Source: Dokdonella sp. (lineage in GTDB: Bacteria > Pseudomonadota > Gammaproteobacteria > Xanthomonadales > Rhodanobacteraceae). From it: a stretch of 64,000 bases of DNA. Shown piece by piece: positions 18,639-29,265 of the stretch; the stretch's first letter is position 1, and each line of letters opens with the position of its first letter. The notes beneath the pieces were generated by a model. It ran no database searches. It saw only the letters and a list, made by a program, of their open reading frames with translations, and was not told the DNA's origin. The DNA lies in assembly GCF_019634775.1 (NCBI RefSeq), contig NZ_JAHCAS010000001.1, positions 372,001 to 436,000 of the forward strand, given 5' to 3'. Both the position numbers and the translations under genes were made by a program.

Positions 18639-19202
18639 ATGCACGAGGCCTCCACGCTCTCGAACCAGTTGCTGATCGCGATGCCATCACTGCGCGACCC
18701 GAACTTCGCGCGCGGGGTTGCCCTCGTTTGCCAGCATGGCGAGGACGGCGCCATGGGCATCATGATCAACCGTCTGTCGGAGTACCGCCTCGGCGACGTG
18801 CTCGCGCAGATGAACCTGCGCTCGGAATTGCGCGACGTGATCGATGCACCCGTTCTGGTCGGTGGGCCGGTACAACCCGAGCGCGGCTTCGTCCTGCACA
18901 CGCCGCATGGCGAGTGGGATTCCTCGTTCCGCATCTCCGACGAGGTCAGCGTGACCACCTCACGCGACATCCTCGCCGCGATTGCGGTCGGACGTGGCCC
19001 GGAACACGCCCTCGTCGCGCTCGGCTATTCGGGCTGGAGCCCGGGCCAGATCGAGCACGAGTTGCGCGAGAACGCCTGGCTGACCGCGCCGGCCGACCCC
19101 AGCGTGCTGTTCGAGACGCCGCTGGACGAACGCTGGCAGGCCTCGGCTGCCCTGGTCGGCGTCAACCTCGCCAGGATCTCGCCCTACGCGGGCAACGCCT
19201 GA
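18639..19202 (+). CDS. algH: YqgE/AlgH family protein
   Basis: UPF0301 protein, 187 residues. Family features: LSNQLLIAMPSLRDPNFARGV near residue 5, DGAMGIMINRLSEYRLGDVL near 36, VLVGGPVQPERGFVLH near 72, and ALVALGYSGWSPGQIEHELRENAWL near 125. Biochemical role unknown; named AlgH in Pseudomonas. It precedes ruvX directly (ruvX ATG starts right after the algH stop), the usual pairing. Confidence 0.95.
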   Translation: MHEASTLSNQLLIAMPSLRDPNFARGVALVCQHGEDGAMGIMINRLSEYRLGDVLAQMNLRSELRDVIDAPVLVGGPVQPERGFVLHTPHGEWDSSFRISDEVSVTTSRDILAAIAVGRGPEHALVALGYSGWSPGQIEHELRENAWLTAPADPSVLFETPLDERWQASAALVGVNLARISPYAGNA

Positions 19203-19652
19203 ATGGTCACGCCGGGCCGCGCGCTCGCGTTCGACGTCGGGCGCAAGCTGATCGGTGTCGCGGTCGGCCAGCGCGATGCCGGCACCGCACGCGCGATCGC
19301 CACGGTCGAGGTACGCGGCGGTGAATTCGACTGGAGTGCGATCGACCGCCTCGTTGCCGAGTGGCAGCCGGAGTGGTTCGTGGTCGGCCTGCCGCTCACC
19401 CTAGATGGCGGCGAACAACCGATGAGTACGTTTGCGCGCCGCTTTGCCGAGATGATCGCGCAACGGCATGCGCGCCCGGCCCACCTGGTCGACGAACGCC
19501 ACAGCTCGCGGGAAGCGAGCCGCCGCTTCGCCCGCCAGCGTGCCGACGGCGTGGCGCGGCGCAAGCACGCCGCCGCGATCGATGCGCTGGCCGCCCAGGT
19601 CATCCTCGAAACCTGGCTGGCCCAGCCGGATGAAGGCATGCTCTCGCCATGA
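19203..19652 (+). CDS. ruvX: RuvX/YqgF Holliday-junction resolvase-like nuclease
   Basis: RNase H-fold protein, 149 residues, acting in 16S rRNA 5'-end maturation and/or as a putative Holliday-junction resolvase. Motifs AFDVGRKLIGVAVGQ near residue 8, VVGLPLTLDGGEQ near 60, and DERHSSREAS near 98, followed by an Asp-containing C-terminal helix (AAIDALAAQVILETWL). Start codon abuts the algH stop; its own stop overlaps pyrB by ATGA. Confidence 0.95.
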   Translation: MVTPGRALAFDVGRKLIGVAVGQRDAGTARAIATVEVRGGEFDWSAIDRLVAEWQPEWFVVGLPLTLDGGEQPMSTFARRFAEMIAQRHARPAHLVDERHSSREASRRFARQRADGVARRKHAAAIDALAAQVILETWLAQPDEGMLSP

Positions 19653-20593
19653 ATACGCTGCAGTTCGATGACACCCGCCGCCTGCGCCACCTGCTTACTC
19701 TCGACGGTCTCGGCGGCGAACGCATCGGCGCCCTGCTCGACCGCGCCGCGATGCTGCGCACGGCCTTCGCCGCCGCCGGCGCGAAGCCGAGACCGCTGGC
19801 CGGACGCACGGTCGTCAACCTGTTCTTCGAACCCTCGACGCGCACACGTACGAGTTTCGAACTGGCGGCGCGGCGACTCGGCGCACAGGTCGTCAACTTC
19901 GATATCGCCAGTTCTTCGACCAACAAAGGCGAGACGCTCGAAGACACTCTGGCCACGCTCGAAGCGATGCAGGCCGATGCCTTGGTCGTGCGCCACAAGG
20001 CGAATGGCACACCCGCACGTCTGGCCGCCAGCGCACGGCACGCGGCGATCATCAATGCCGGCGACGGCAACCACGCCCATCCAACCCAGGGCCTGCTCGA
20101 CGCCCTGACCATCCGCGACCATCACGGCGACTTCGCGCATCTGACCGTAACGATCTGCGGCGATATCCTGCATTCGCGCGTCGCGCGCTCCGACCTGCAC
20201 ATGCTGCGCGCGCTGGGTGCGCGCGAGATCCGCCTGTGCGGACCGAAGCGCCTGTTGCCGACAGCGGAGGAATGTGCCGGCGCGATCATCACCACCGACT
20301 TCGACGCCGCACTGGATGGCAGCGACGTCGTCATCATGTTGCGCCTGCAGAAGGAGCGCATGGACGAGGCACTGGTTCAGAGCGAGAGCGCCTATTTCGA
20401 GCGCTACGGACTCGACGAGAAACGCCTGCGCCGTACCTCCCGCGATGCGATCGTCATGCATCCAGGGCCGATGAATCGGGGCGTCGAGATCGCCGACGCC
20501 GTCGCCGACGGTCCGCAGTCACGCATCTTCGCCCAGGTAGCCAACGGCATCCCTGTGCGCATGGCCGTGCTCACCGACCTGCTCGACCCCTGA
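19649..20593 (+). CDS. pyrB: Aspartate carbamoyltransferase catalytic subunit
   Basis: PyrB condenses carbamoyl phosphate and aspartate in pyrimidine synthesis. 314 residues. Carbamoyl-phosphate site FFEPSTRTRTSFE near residue 57, GDGNHAHPTQGLLDA near 137, DILHSRVARSD near 172, and MHPGPMNRGVEIAD near 270. It overlaps ruvX by ATGA. In Pseudomonas a dihydroorotase-like pyrC' follows; here an unrelated lipoprotein gene follows. Confidence 0.97.
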   Translation: MNTLQFDDTRRLRHLLTLDGLGGERIGALLDRAAMLRTAFAAAGAKPRPLAGRTVVNLFFEPSTRTRTSFELAARRLGAQVVNFDIASSSTNKGETLEDTLATLEAMQADALVVRHKANGTPARLAASARHAAIINAGDGNHAHPTQGLLDALTIRDHHGDFAHLTVTICGDILHSRVARSDLHMLRALGAREIRLCGPKRLLPTAEECAGAIITTDFDAALDGSDVVIMLRLQKERMDEALVQSESAYFERYGLDEKRLRRTSRDAIVMHPGPMNRGVEIADAVADGPQSRIFAQVANGIPVRMAVLTDLLDP

Positions 20594-20624
20594 TTCGCTT
20601 CAACTGCTCCGAGGAGATGACCCC

Positions 20625-22325
20625 ATGAACGCTGTCCATCATGCCCGCGCCGTCCTGCTCGCCGCGACCCTCGTCCTGGGCGCCTGTGGCGCGAGGGCGC
20701 CTGTTGAGGCCGATGCTTCGCCACTGGCCTACGTGCCGGCCGATACCGCCTTCGTCATGGCCAACCGCGAGCCCTTGCCCGAGGCGAGCGTGAACGCCTG
20801 GTCACGGCAGATGCAGGGCGCCTGGCCGGTCATGATCGGCATGTACGAGAAAATGCTGACCGGGCTGGCGACAAGCGCGGACGACCCGCAGGCAGCGACC
20901 GCGTTGCGTGTCGCCAATGCGCTCATCGCCGAACTGAAGTCGCTCGACACGATCGACAAGTGGGTTGCCGTCGGCTTCACCACGAAGGCGCGTGCTGCAC
21001 TCTACGCTGTCGGCCTCGTGCCCGTGCTGCGTATCGAGCTCGGCGACCCGGATGCATTTCGCGCGATGGTCGCACGCATCGAGGCGAACAGCGGGGCCCG
21101 ACTCGGCACACTTGATGTCGACGGTCGCTCGGTGTGGACGATCGACCTCGAAAAACTGCGCGGCCTGATCGCCATCGAAGGTCGCCAACTCGTCACCAGC
21201 GTCCTCCCGGCGAATGCCGACGAGGCCTTGCTGCGTCGCGTGCTCGGCTTCGAGCGGCCGCAGCAGAACCTCGCCGCCAGTGCCGCGCTCGCCGCACTCG
21301 AACAGGCTGAGGGCTATCAGCCCTACTTCTCCGGCTGGCTCGACCTGCGCCGTATCGTCGCGCTGGTCGACCGTGATCCAGGCTACCGCGCTTTCGCCGC
21401 GCTCGCCGGAAATGCGCCAGCGCCAGCCCTCGATGACATCTGTCGCGCTGAACTCGACGGCTTGTTCGCACAGATGCCGCGCATGGTGTTCGGCTACACG
21501 CAGCTCGACGCATCCCGCATGCGTGCCTCGGCGCGAATCGACCTGGCCGCACCGGTCGCGCAGTCGCTGCTGACGCTGTCGGCACCCCCACCGGGATCGA
21601 ATGCGCCAGCCGATGCGATCTACGATGTCGCCGTGTCGCTGCCGGTAATCAAGCTCAAGGATTTTCTGCTCGCGCGCATCGAGCCGGTAGTCGCTTCACC
21701 CTACAAGTGCGCGGCCTTCAGCGACTGGAATGCCAAGGCCGCCGAGATGAAGAAACAACTCTCACAGTTCGTACCGCCGCCGTTGAGCGATTTCACCGGC
21801 CTGCGTCTGACTCTCGACCGCTTCAGCTGGCCAGCAGACGGCGAACCGAATTTTGCCGCGCGCCTGCTCATCGCCACCAGCAATCCACAGGCCCTGATCG
21901 GCATGGCGCAGATGACCCTGCCGGCACTTGCCCAGGTGTCGATTCCGACCGATGGCACGCCGGTCACGCTGCCGGCCGACGTCATCCCGGGCAGCATCGG
22001 CCAGTCTCCGACGCTGCGCGTGGCGATGGATGCGAAAGCGGTCGCGCTGGCCGCCGGCGACGCTGACCTGAAGGCGTACCTCGATGCGCCTGCGGCGAGC
22101 GATGGCCAACTCATGCGGCTCGCCTTCAGCGGTGCGCTCTACTCGATCGTCGGCGACATGATGGGCCGATTCGGCACGATGCTGCCGACCGAGGACCAGG
22201 TCGACCTGGCCGCACAGCGCGATCTCTATGCGCTGTACGCGAAGTGGATCAAGCAGGGCGATATTCGCGTCAACGCCACGCCCAAGGGCCTCGAACTCGT
22301 ACAGGACATCGAAATGGTTCCGTAG
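20625..22325 (+). CDS. Predicted lipoprotein, DUF3352-like
   Basis: 566 residues. Signal peptide with lipobox LVLGAC (Cys21), so probably membrane-anchored by lipid. The mature start SPLAYVPADTAFVMANREPLP resembles the opening of DUF3352-type proteins; the rest is mixed alpha/beta with repeated ARIDLAAP/LRLTLDRF-like strands and no catalytic motif. GAGGAG lies upstream of the ATG. It sits between pyrB and a convergent methyltransferase (21-nt gap). Function unknown. Confidence 0.8.
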   Translation: MNAVHHARAVLLAATLVLGACGARAPVEADASPLAYVPADTAFVMANREPLPEASVNAWSRQMQGAWPVMIGMYEKMLTGLATSADDPQAATALRVANALIAELKSLDTIDKWVAVGFTTKARAALYAVGLVPVLRIELGDPDAFRAMVARIEANSGARLGTLDVDGRSVWTIDLEKLRGLIAIEGRQLVTSVLPANADEALLRRVLGFERPQQNLAASAALAALEQAEGYQPYFSGWLDLRRIVALVDRDPGYRAFAALAGNAPAPALDDICRAELDGLFAQMPRMVFGYTQLDASRMRASARIDLAAPVAQSLLTLSAPPPGSNAPADAIYDVAVSLPVIKLKDFLLARIEPVVASPYKCAAFSDWNAKAAEMKKQLSQFVPPPLSDFTGLRLTLDRFSWPADGEPNFAARLLIATSNPQALIGMAQMTLPALAQVSIPTDGTPVTLPADVIPGSIGQSPTLRVAMDAKAVALAAGDADLKAYLDAPAASDGQLMRLAFSGALYSIVGDMMGRFGTMLPTEDQVDLAAQRDLYALYAKWIKQGDIRVNATPKGLELVQDIEMVP

Positions 22326-22346
22326 TCCGGGTGCGCGCGGGCACGA

Positions 22347-23096
22347 TCAGTCGCGCGTGACTATCCAGCGTCGTCCGACCCACCCCGCGCCTGCTGCACC
22401 ATCGTCCATGGCGATCACAAGGCGCACGCCCGGATGGCGAGTGAGCACGGTTTCAAGACGGGATTCTCCGAGCACGTGCATTTCGAACACCGTGCTGCGC
22501 CGCCATGCCAGGCGGCGCAGAGGGTTGAGCCAGCGGTTCGGTACCATACCGTAGAGGCGTCCGCGCAGGCTCGCGTCCGTGCCGGCGACGAACTGGAACG
22601 ACGCCACACCACCCGGCGCGAGCACGCGCAGGAACTCGTCGACATACCCCTCGGCGAGTTCGGCGGGAATGTGCTGCAGGGTCATGTTCGAATAGACGAA
22701 ATCGACGCTGGCGTCGGCGAGCATCGCCAGCGTCGGCGCTGCGTTCTCGATGAAATGCAGGTTGTCGATGCCGGCATTGAGCCGGCGCGCGCAGTCGATC
22801 ATGCTCGGCGAAACGTCCACGCCGATCGCCTCGTCGAACATGGCTGCGAGCGGCCGGGTCAATCGCCCCGCCCCGCAACCGAAATCGACGGCCCGCCCAC
22901 GCGCACGTGGCAGGCCCATCGCGGCGAACGCGGCGAGATGCTCGCCGATCTCGATCCGGCCGGTCGCAAAGAACTCATCGACATCCCAGCGCCCGCCACG
23001 CTTGTCCGGCCGCGACAGCACGGCCCACAACGGATCCTCGCGACCTAGGCTGGACCAGACCTGGCGAAGGTGGGCCAACTGCCGGGACTTGGACAT
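22347..23096 (-). CDS. Class I SAM-dependent methyltransferase
   Basis: 249 residues from the ATG at 23096 (MSKSRQLAHLR). SAM-binding motif I VDFGCGAGRLTRPLA, acidic post-I IGVDVSPSMI, then FVYSNMTLQHIPAELAEGYVDEFLRVLAPGG, typical of methyltransferase 11/25 folds. The substrate is not evident. The frame continues to an ATG at 23174 inside GGGAATGG-like DNA (23104-23180); I prefer the shorter form. Convergent with the upstream lipoprotein gene. Confidence 0.85.
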   Translation of the reverse strand: MSKSRQLAHLRQVWSSLGREDPLWAVLSRPDKRGGRWDVDEFFATGRIEIGEHLAAFAAMGLPRARGRAVDFGCGAGRLTRPLAAMFDEAIGVDVSPSMIDCARRLNAGIDNLHFIENAAPTLAMLADASVDFVYSNMTLQHIPAELAEGYVDEFLRVLAPGGVASFQFVAGTDASLRGRLYGMVPNRWLNPLRRLAWRRSTVFEMHVLGESRLETVLTRHPGVRLVIAMDDGAAGAGWVGRRWIVTRD

Positions 23097-23207
23097 GTGC
23101 AACGGGGAATGGAGGGGGCCGCCAGCCGGCTCAGGATGGGCTTCACCCTGCCCATCCGATCGAGATTTGACCATTCCCTACGCTCTGATTCCGATGCCCG
23201 GCCCCAC

Positions 23208-24335
<1,128 letters not shown>

Positions 24336-24513
24336 GTCCGTCTCCAGGCGTGCGGCCGGGCTGGGGTGGCGGGCATCTTACACTGCGCCCCGCCGTACGC
24401 GATGCGATGTCTGGCACGACCCGCAGGCAGCCCGCAGACGCATCTCGCGGGTGAGCGGGTTCAACTTCAACCCGATGCACGCACTCCGGCAAACCGGAGT
24501 TCGCTCGGCCGCT

Positions 24514-25551
24514 CTACTTGAAGATTTCCTTGTTCTTCGCGTAGCCGATTGCCTGCTGGCGGGTGACGAGGCCGCGCTTGACCAGATCCTGCAGGCACTG
24601 ATCGAGGGTCTGCATGCCGTGCTGGGCGCCGGTCTGGATCGCCGAATACATCTGCGCAACCTTGTCCTCGCGGATCAGATTGCGGATAGCCGGGATGCCG
24701 ACCATGATCTCATGCGCGGCGATGCGGCCGCCGCCGACCTTCTTGAGCAGCGACTGCGAGATCACCGCGCGCAACGACTCGGACAGCATCGAGCGCACCA
24801 TGGGTTTCTCGCCAGCCGGGAACACGTCGATGATGCGGTCGATCGTCTTCGCCGCAGAACTCGTATGCAGGGTGGCAAACACGAGGTGACCGGTTTCCGC
24901 GGCCGTAAGGGCAAGGCGGATGGTTTCGAGGTCGCGCAACTCGCCGACGAGGATGTAGTCCGGGTCTTCACGCAACGCCGAGCGCAGTGCCTCGTTGAAA
25001 CCGTGCGTGTCGCGGTGCACTTCGCGCTGGTTGATCAGGCACTTCTGCGAGGTGTGCACGAACTCGATCGGATCCTCGACCGAGAGGATGTGGCCGTACT
25101 CGTGCTTGTTGACGTGGTCGACCATCGCCGCCAGCGTCGTCGATTTGCCCGAGCCGGTCGGCCCGGTGACCAGGATCAGCCCCTGAGGCTGCTCGATCAG
25201 TTCCTTGAACACCTTCGGACAGCCGAGGTCCTCGAGAGTCAGAACCTCGGACGGAATCGTGCGGAATACCGCGCCGGCACCGCGGTTCTGGTTGAAGGCG
25301 TTGACGCGGAAGCGCGCCAGGCCCGGGATCTCGAACGAGAAGTCGACCTCGAGAAACTCTTCGTAGTCGCGGCGCTGCTTGTCCGACATGATGTCGTAGA
25401 TCAGCGAGTGGATCTGCTTGTGGTCGAGCGCCGGGATGTTGATGCGGCGGACGTCGCCATCGACGCGGATCATCGGCGGCAAGCCGGCCGACAGATGCAG
25501 ATCCGAGGCCTTGTTCTTGACCGAAAAGGCCAACAGCTCGGCGATATCCAT
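24514..25551 (-). CDS. pilT: PilT, type IV pilus retraction ATPase
   Basis: 345 residues from the ATG at 25551 (MDIAELLAFSVKNKASDLHLSAG), the conserved PilT start, with GGGGAAG 5 nt upstream; a frame extension of six residues is unlikely. Walker A GPTGSGKSTT, SVEDPIEFVH, Walker B ILVGELRDLETI, LVFATLHTSSAAK, and the C-terminal AIRNLIREDK motif (PilT AIRNLIRE) needed for retraction in Pseudomonas. Divergent from yggS, as in Pseudomonas. Confidence 0.97.
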   Translation of the reverse strand: MDIAELLAFSVKNKASDLHLSAGLPPMIRVDGDVRRINIPALDHKQIHSLIYDIMSDKQRRDYEEFLEVDFSFEIPGLARFRVNAFNQNRGAGAVFRTIPSEVLTLEDLGCPKVFKELIEQPQGLILVTGPTGSGKSTTLAAMVDHVNKHEYGHILSVEDPIEFVHTSQKCLINQREVHRDTHGFNEALRSALREDPDYILVGELRDLETIRLALTAAETGHLVFATLHTSSAAKTIDRIIDVFPAGEKPMVRSMLSESLRAVISQSLLKKVGGGRIAAHEIMVGIPAIRNLIREDKVAQMYSAIQTGAQHGMQTLDQCLQDLVKRGLVTRQQAIGYAKNKEIFK

Positions 25552-25625
25552 ACAATCTTCCCCTGGCAAGGCGCGGCAGCATGAGGCTGCGGTTCGCGCG
25601 AGTATAGCTCGGCAAAATCAAGGTG

Positions 25626-26309
25626 ATGCAAGCACAATCCGCGAATTCCCCCGAACTGGCATGGCGTTCCGTGATCGACCGCGCGCAGGCGGCGGCGGCG
25701 GGGCGGCCGGTGCGCGTGATCGCGGTCGGCAAGACGCGACCGGCGGCGGCGCTGGCTGCGCTGGCCGCGCTCGGCCAGCGTGCATTCGGCGAGAACTACG
25801 TGCAGGAAGCGCGCGCCAAGCAGGCCGAACTGGCCGGACTCGATCTCGAGTGGCATCTGATCGGCCCGCTGCAATCGAACAAGTGCCGCGAGGTCGCACG
25901 CCATTTCGACTGGCTGCAGACGCTCGACCGGGCCCGGCTGGTCCCCTTGCTCGAACGCGAGCGTCCTACCGGACTGCCACCGCTCGACGTGCTCGTTCAG
26001 GTTGACATCGATGACGAGCCAACCAAGTCCGGCTGCGCGCCGGACGAAGTGCCGGCCCTGGCCGATCTTGTCTCCGCGTCACCGCGTCTGCGCCTGCGCG
26101 GGCTGATGGCAATACCGGCTCCTGCCATCGACCATGCCGACCGCGCACGCGCCTTCGCCCGCATGCGTGCACTGTTCGAGCGCCTGCGTGGCACGCACCC
26201 TGCGATCGACACGCTGTCGATGGGCATGTCCGAGGACTTCGAGCTGGCGATCCGTGAAGGCGCAACCATGGTGCGCATCGGCAGCGCGCTGTTCGGCACG
26301 CGCGGCTGA
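25626..26309 (+). CDS. yggS: YggS family PLP homeostasis protein
   Basis: Single-domain alanine-racemase-fold PLP carrier, 227 residues, keeping PLP pools and amino-acid metabolism in balance. PLP lysine in AVGKTRPA near residue 37, FGENYVQEA near 58, EWHLIGPLQSNK near 78, SMGMSEDFELAIREGATMVRIGSALFG at the end. ATG at 25626 with AAGGTG just before it; an in-frame GTG directly precedes. In Pseudomonas proC follows; here a kinase/sigma block lies between. Confidence 0.95.
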   Translation: MQAQSANSPELAWRSVIDRAQAAAAGRPVRVIAVGKTRPAAALAALAALGQRAFGENYVQEARAKQAELAGLDLEWHLIGPLQSNKCREVARHFDWLQTLDRARLVPLLERERPTGLPPLDVLVQVDIDDEPTKSGCAPDEVPALADLVSASPRLRLRGLMAIPAPAIDHADRARAFARMRALFERLRGTHPAIDTLSMGMSEDFELAIREGATMVRIGSALFGTRG

Positions 26310-26315
26310 GCGCGA

Positions 26316-28874
26316 TCAGTGTGGCGCATCCGCAACGCGCGCCTTCAGCGTCGCTTGCAACAGCTTGGCCTGGCGCGTATCCCAGGCTTCCGCGCCGACG
26401 CCCCTCTCGAGCCCATCGATGGCCTGCGGCAGCAAGGCCAAGGCCTCGGCGACGCGACCGACGGAGGCAAGGCAAGCGGCTTCGTGGCCGAGCAGCGCAG
26501 GGCCGAGGAAGGCTTCGTGTTCCTGTGCGTAGATGGCCTTGGCCGCCGCGAACTCGGCCATGGCCTTGTCGAACATGCCGTCATGGCAATCGAGACGGCC
26601 GCGCATGTGCTGCACGCGCGCCTTGTACGCGTCGAAGACGTCCTCGCCCTCGGCAAGGCTCGTGGCGCGCACGGCCATCGCGCGCGCCGTACCCAAGTCT
26701 CCCGCCTCCAACGCGGCCCATGACAGGTAGGTCATTGCCGGCAGCAGGTAGGCATGCCTCGATCCGTACACGCCAGCCAGCACGTCGAGCGCTTCGGTCA
26801 GCGTCCTGCGAGCTTCGTCGAAGCGGCCGAGGCGCAGGTACAGCAGGCCGAGATTGCTGAGCTTGACGCCGACCTGGCGATGACGCGGCCCGAGGGTCTC
26901 GCGCAAGCGCTCGATGCCGAGCCGGTAGTGGCGTTCGGCTTCGGCATACTGACGCAGGTCGAGCAGGCTGTCCGCCAGCGCGACCAGCGCGCGCGCCGTA
27001 TCCGGCGCCTTGTCGTCGAGGGCCTCGCGGTTGAGGGCGACCGCTTCGCGCGCAGTCTCGACCGCGCGCTCAGGGCCGTGGACGAGCTGCGCATGATCAA
27101 CCTGCAGCAGGCTCATCTCGGCAAAGAAGCGTGGATCACGTGAGAACAACCGAGTGCGCAGACGCGCGATCTCGACGTAGTGCGGCTCCGCCTCAGCCGG
27201 ACGCATCAGGTTGCCGAGAGCCATTGCCGCAGCCGCGTGCGCATACGCGGATTCTATCTGGTCGCGTCCGCTCAGCGCGGCGAGCAGTCCTCCGGCTTCG
27301 CGCAGCACCGCTTCGGCCTCGGTCGTGTCGCTGGCGTCGAGTGCACTGGCCGCACTGTCCTTGAGCGTGCGCGCATACAACTGGTCATCACCCGCACGGT
27401 TTGCACGCAACGCCCCGAGTGCGCGGTCATAGAGCGGGCGCGCCGCCTCATACAGCCCGAGGCCCTGGTACGAACGCGCCATCGTCGCCTCGAGCTGCGC
27501 GCGCGTGTGCGTACCGATGCGCGATTCGCGGTCGAGGCGCTCCACACCGCGATCGAGCAACTCGCGGGCACTGAGGTCCGGCTCACCGGTCTCCTGCGGA
27601 TTCGCCCCGCGGAACAGGTCCTGCAGGAAGCCAGCGATTACGAGGGCCTGGTCCCTTTCCGCGGCGATGCGGCGGTTCTTGTCGGCAAGATCGACGACGT
27701 AGAACACCGAGGCCGCAACCATCGCGACCACTCCCGCGGTCGCCGCCCAGTTACGCCGCAGGAACTTGCGTGCGCGGTAGGCCAGGCTGCCGCGATGCGC
27801 GCGCACGGGTCGCCCGGCCAGCCAGGCCTCGAGATCCTGGGCCAGCGCCTGCGGCGAGGCGTAGCGCTCGACTTCGACCTCGGCCGTGGCCTTGGCGACG
27901 ATGCGGGCGAGATCGCCGCGCAACAGCGTGCGCAGGCGCTCGGGCGTGGTCGCACGTGCCTCGGCGATCGCGCTGCGTTGTGCATCCGGCAGCACCTGGA
28001 AGGCAAGATCGAGGCGCGGCAGCAGGCGCTCGCCCTGTGCCGTGCGCAGCTCGTGTGCAGCACGGCCGACCAGCAGTTCGAACAACAACAAACCGAGCTG
28101 GTAGACGTCGCTCGGCGTGCGCACGGTATCGCCCCGGCGCTGCTCGGGACTCGCATAGGCCGGAGTCATCGCCAGCGTCTGCGTCTGACGGGCTTCCCCT
28201 TGGTCGACCAGTTTGGCGATGCCGAAGTCGAGCAGTTTCGGCGTGCCGTCGCTGGTGACCAGCACGTTGGCCGGCTTGATGTCGCGGTGCACGACGAGGT
28301 TCTGGTGGGCGAACTGCACAGCCGCGCACAGCGGCAGCAGCAGACGCACGCGGCGGCGCACATCGAGGTGCTGGCGGTCACACCATTCGGTGACGGTTTC
28401 GCCGTCGACATACTCGAGCGCGAACCACGGCTGGTCGCCGCTGGCGCCACCGTCGTAGAGCTGGGCGATGTTCGGGTGGCCGAGACGGGCGAGGATGTCG
28501 CGCTCACGGCGGAAATGCCGGTCTGGGCGCAGCCAACCGCCGCGCAGCAGCTTCAGTGCGACCTGGCGCTCGAATGCGCCATCGGCGCGCTCGGCGAGCC
28601 AGACTTCGCCCATGCCGCCTTCGCCGAGCGGATGCAGCAGGCGATACGGACCGACCGCCTCCCCCGGCTGGAAAACCCTGCCGGACAGGCCGTGCGGGCG
28701 TGCCGCTTCCTCCATGGTCATCGATTCGGCATCGCCGATGAGGCGCAGTACGCGCCGCTCGAGCTCGGCGTCTCCATCACACAGGCGATGCACGCAATCC
28801 CCACGGGCGACCGTGTCTTCGACATCGAGTGCCTCGCGTGCGATGCTGAGGGTGCGCTGGGTCAACGGGTCCAT
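26316..28874 (-). CDS. Membrane Ser/Thr protein kinase with TPR sensor-like C-terminus
   Basis: Hanks-type kinase, 852 residues. Residues 1-70 form a helical N-terminus seen in sigma-linked kinases. Kinase domain about 77-345: GEGGMG (84-89), Lys108, catalytic HRDIKPAN (Asp198), DFG (216-218), TPAYASPEQ activation segment. One membrane helix near 378-397, then about 450 residues of TPR-like helical repeats (LGLYEAARPLYDRALG, AEAEPHYVEIARLR, AEAERHYRLGIERL). GGAG lies 5 nt before the ATG. With the nearby ECF sigma factor it resembles the EcfK/PknS pair of Xanthomonas citri, where the kinase activates the sigma factor. The target here is unknown. Confidence 0.93.
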   Translation of the reverse strand: MDPLTQRTLSIAREALDVEDTVARGDCVHRLCDGDAELERRVLRLIGDAESMTMEEAARPHGLSGRVFQPGEAVGPYRLLHPLGEGGMGEVWLAERADGAFERQVALKLLRGGWLRPDRHFRRERDILARLGHPNIAQLYDGGASGDQPWFALEYVDGETVTEWCDRQHLDVRRRVRLLLPLCAAVQFAHQNLVVHRDIKPANVLVTSDGTPKLLDFGIAKLVDQGEARQTQTLAMTPAYASPEQRRGDTVRTPSDVYQLGLLLFELLVGRAAHELRTAQGERLLPRLDLAFQVLPDAQRSAIAEARATTPERLRTLLRGDLARIVAKATAEVEVERYASPQALAQDLEAWLAGRPVRAHRGSLAYRARKFLRRNWAATAGVVAMVAASVFYVVDLADKNRRIAAERDQALVIAGFLQDLFRGANPQETGEPDLSARELLDRGVERLDRESRIGTHTRAQLEATMARSYQGLGLYEAARPLYDRALGALRANRAGDDQLYARTLKDSAASALDASDTTEAEAVLREAGGLLAALSGRDQIESAYAHAAAAMALGNLMRPAEAEPHYVEIARLRTRLFSRDPRFFAEMSLLQVDHAQLVHGPERAVETAREAVALNREALDDKAPDTARALVALADSLLDLRQYAEAERHYRLGIERLRETLGPRHRQVGVKLSNLGLLYLRLGRFDEARRTLTEALDVLAGVYGSRHAYLLPAMTYLSWAALEAGDLGTARAMAVRATSLAEGEDVFDAYKARVQHMRGRLDCHDGMFDKAMAEFAAAKAIYAQEHEAFLGPALLGHEAACLASVGRVAEALALLPQAIDGLERGVGAEAWDTRQAKLLQATLKARVADAPH

Positions 28875-28981
28875 GCCATCTCCGGATCGATGCGCATGCC
28901 GGCCGCAGCATGCGGATATGTCAGCCTCGCGCCCCGTTTCGCGTACCGTTCCGTTGTTTGCCCACCAACGAGGAACCGACC

Positions 28982-29224
28982 ATGTCGAAGAACCCGATCA
29001 ACATCGACGACCTGCTGCAGCAGTTGCAGGCAACCCTGCCGAAAAGCGGAGGCCAGTGGCGCCTCACGTCGCTGTCCGCCAGTGTGCCGCTTGAGCCACG
29101 CGCCGGCGATCCCGACACACCTCCGGCACCGGAACGCAAGGACTCCGACCCGGCGCCGACCAGCCCCCCGGTGAAACCGGGTGCGCCAAAGATCGAGGCC
29201 GTCTACGAGTGGGAAGAGGCCTGA
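28982..29224 (+). CDS. Small proline-rich protein between kinase and sigma genes
   Basis: 80 residues; starts MSKNPINIDDLLQQLQATLP and ends in acidic EAVYEWEEA after a Pro/Asp-rich middle. GAGGA lies about 9 nt before the ATG, a good ribosome site. It is divergent from the kinase (107-nt shared upstream region) and convergent with the sigma gene. No domain recognised. The context suggests a part in the kinase/sigma pathway, for example as substrate or partner, but this is only inference. Confidence 0.65.
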   Translation: MSKNPINIDDLLQQLQATLPKSGGQWRLTSLSASVPLEPRAGDPDTPPAPERKDSDPAPTSPPVKPGAPKIEAVYEWEEA

Positions 29225-29232
29225 GGAACGCA

Positions 29233-29259
29233 CGGCCGCGCCGTGCCCCGGCGCGGCCG
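29233..29259. terminator. GC-rich hairpin between convergent genes
   Basis: A 10-bp stem (CGGCCGCGCC at 29233-29242 with GGCGCGGCCG at 29250-29259) and 7-base loop lies between the small protein gene and the sigma gene. No T-run follows on either side, so termination is plausible but unproven. Confidence 0.4.
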
Positions 29260-29265
29260 CTCCAT

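Noticed and set aside
27180..29174. 664-residue plus-strand open frame over the kinase gene
   Set aside because: Antisense to the kinase domain with HRDIKPAN and DFG motifs. Only its region near 28982-29224 overlaps a separate real small gene, in another frame.
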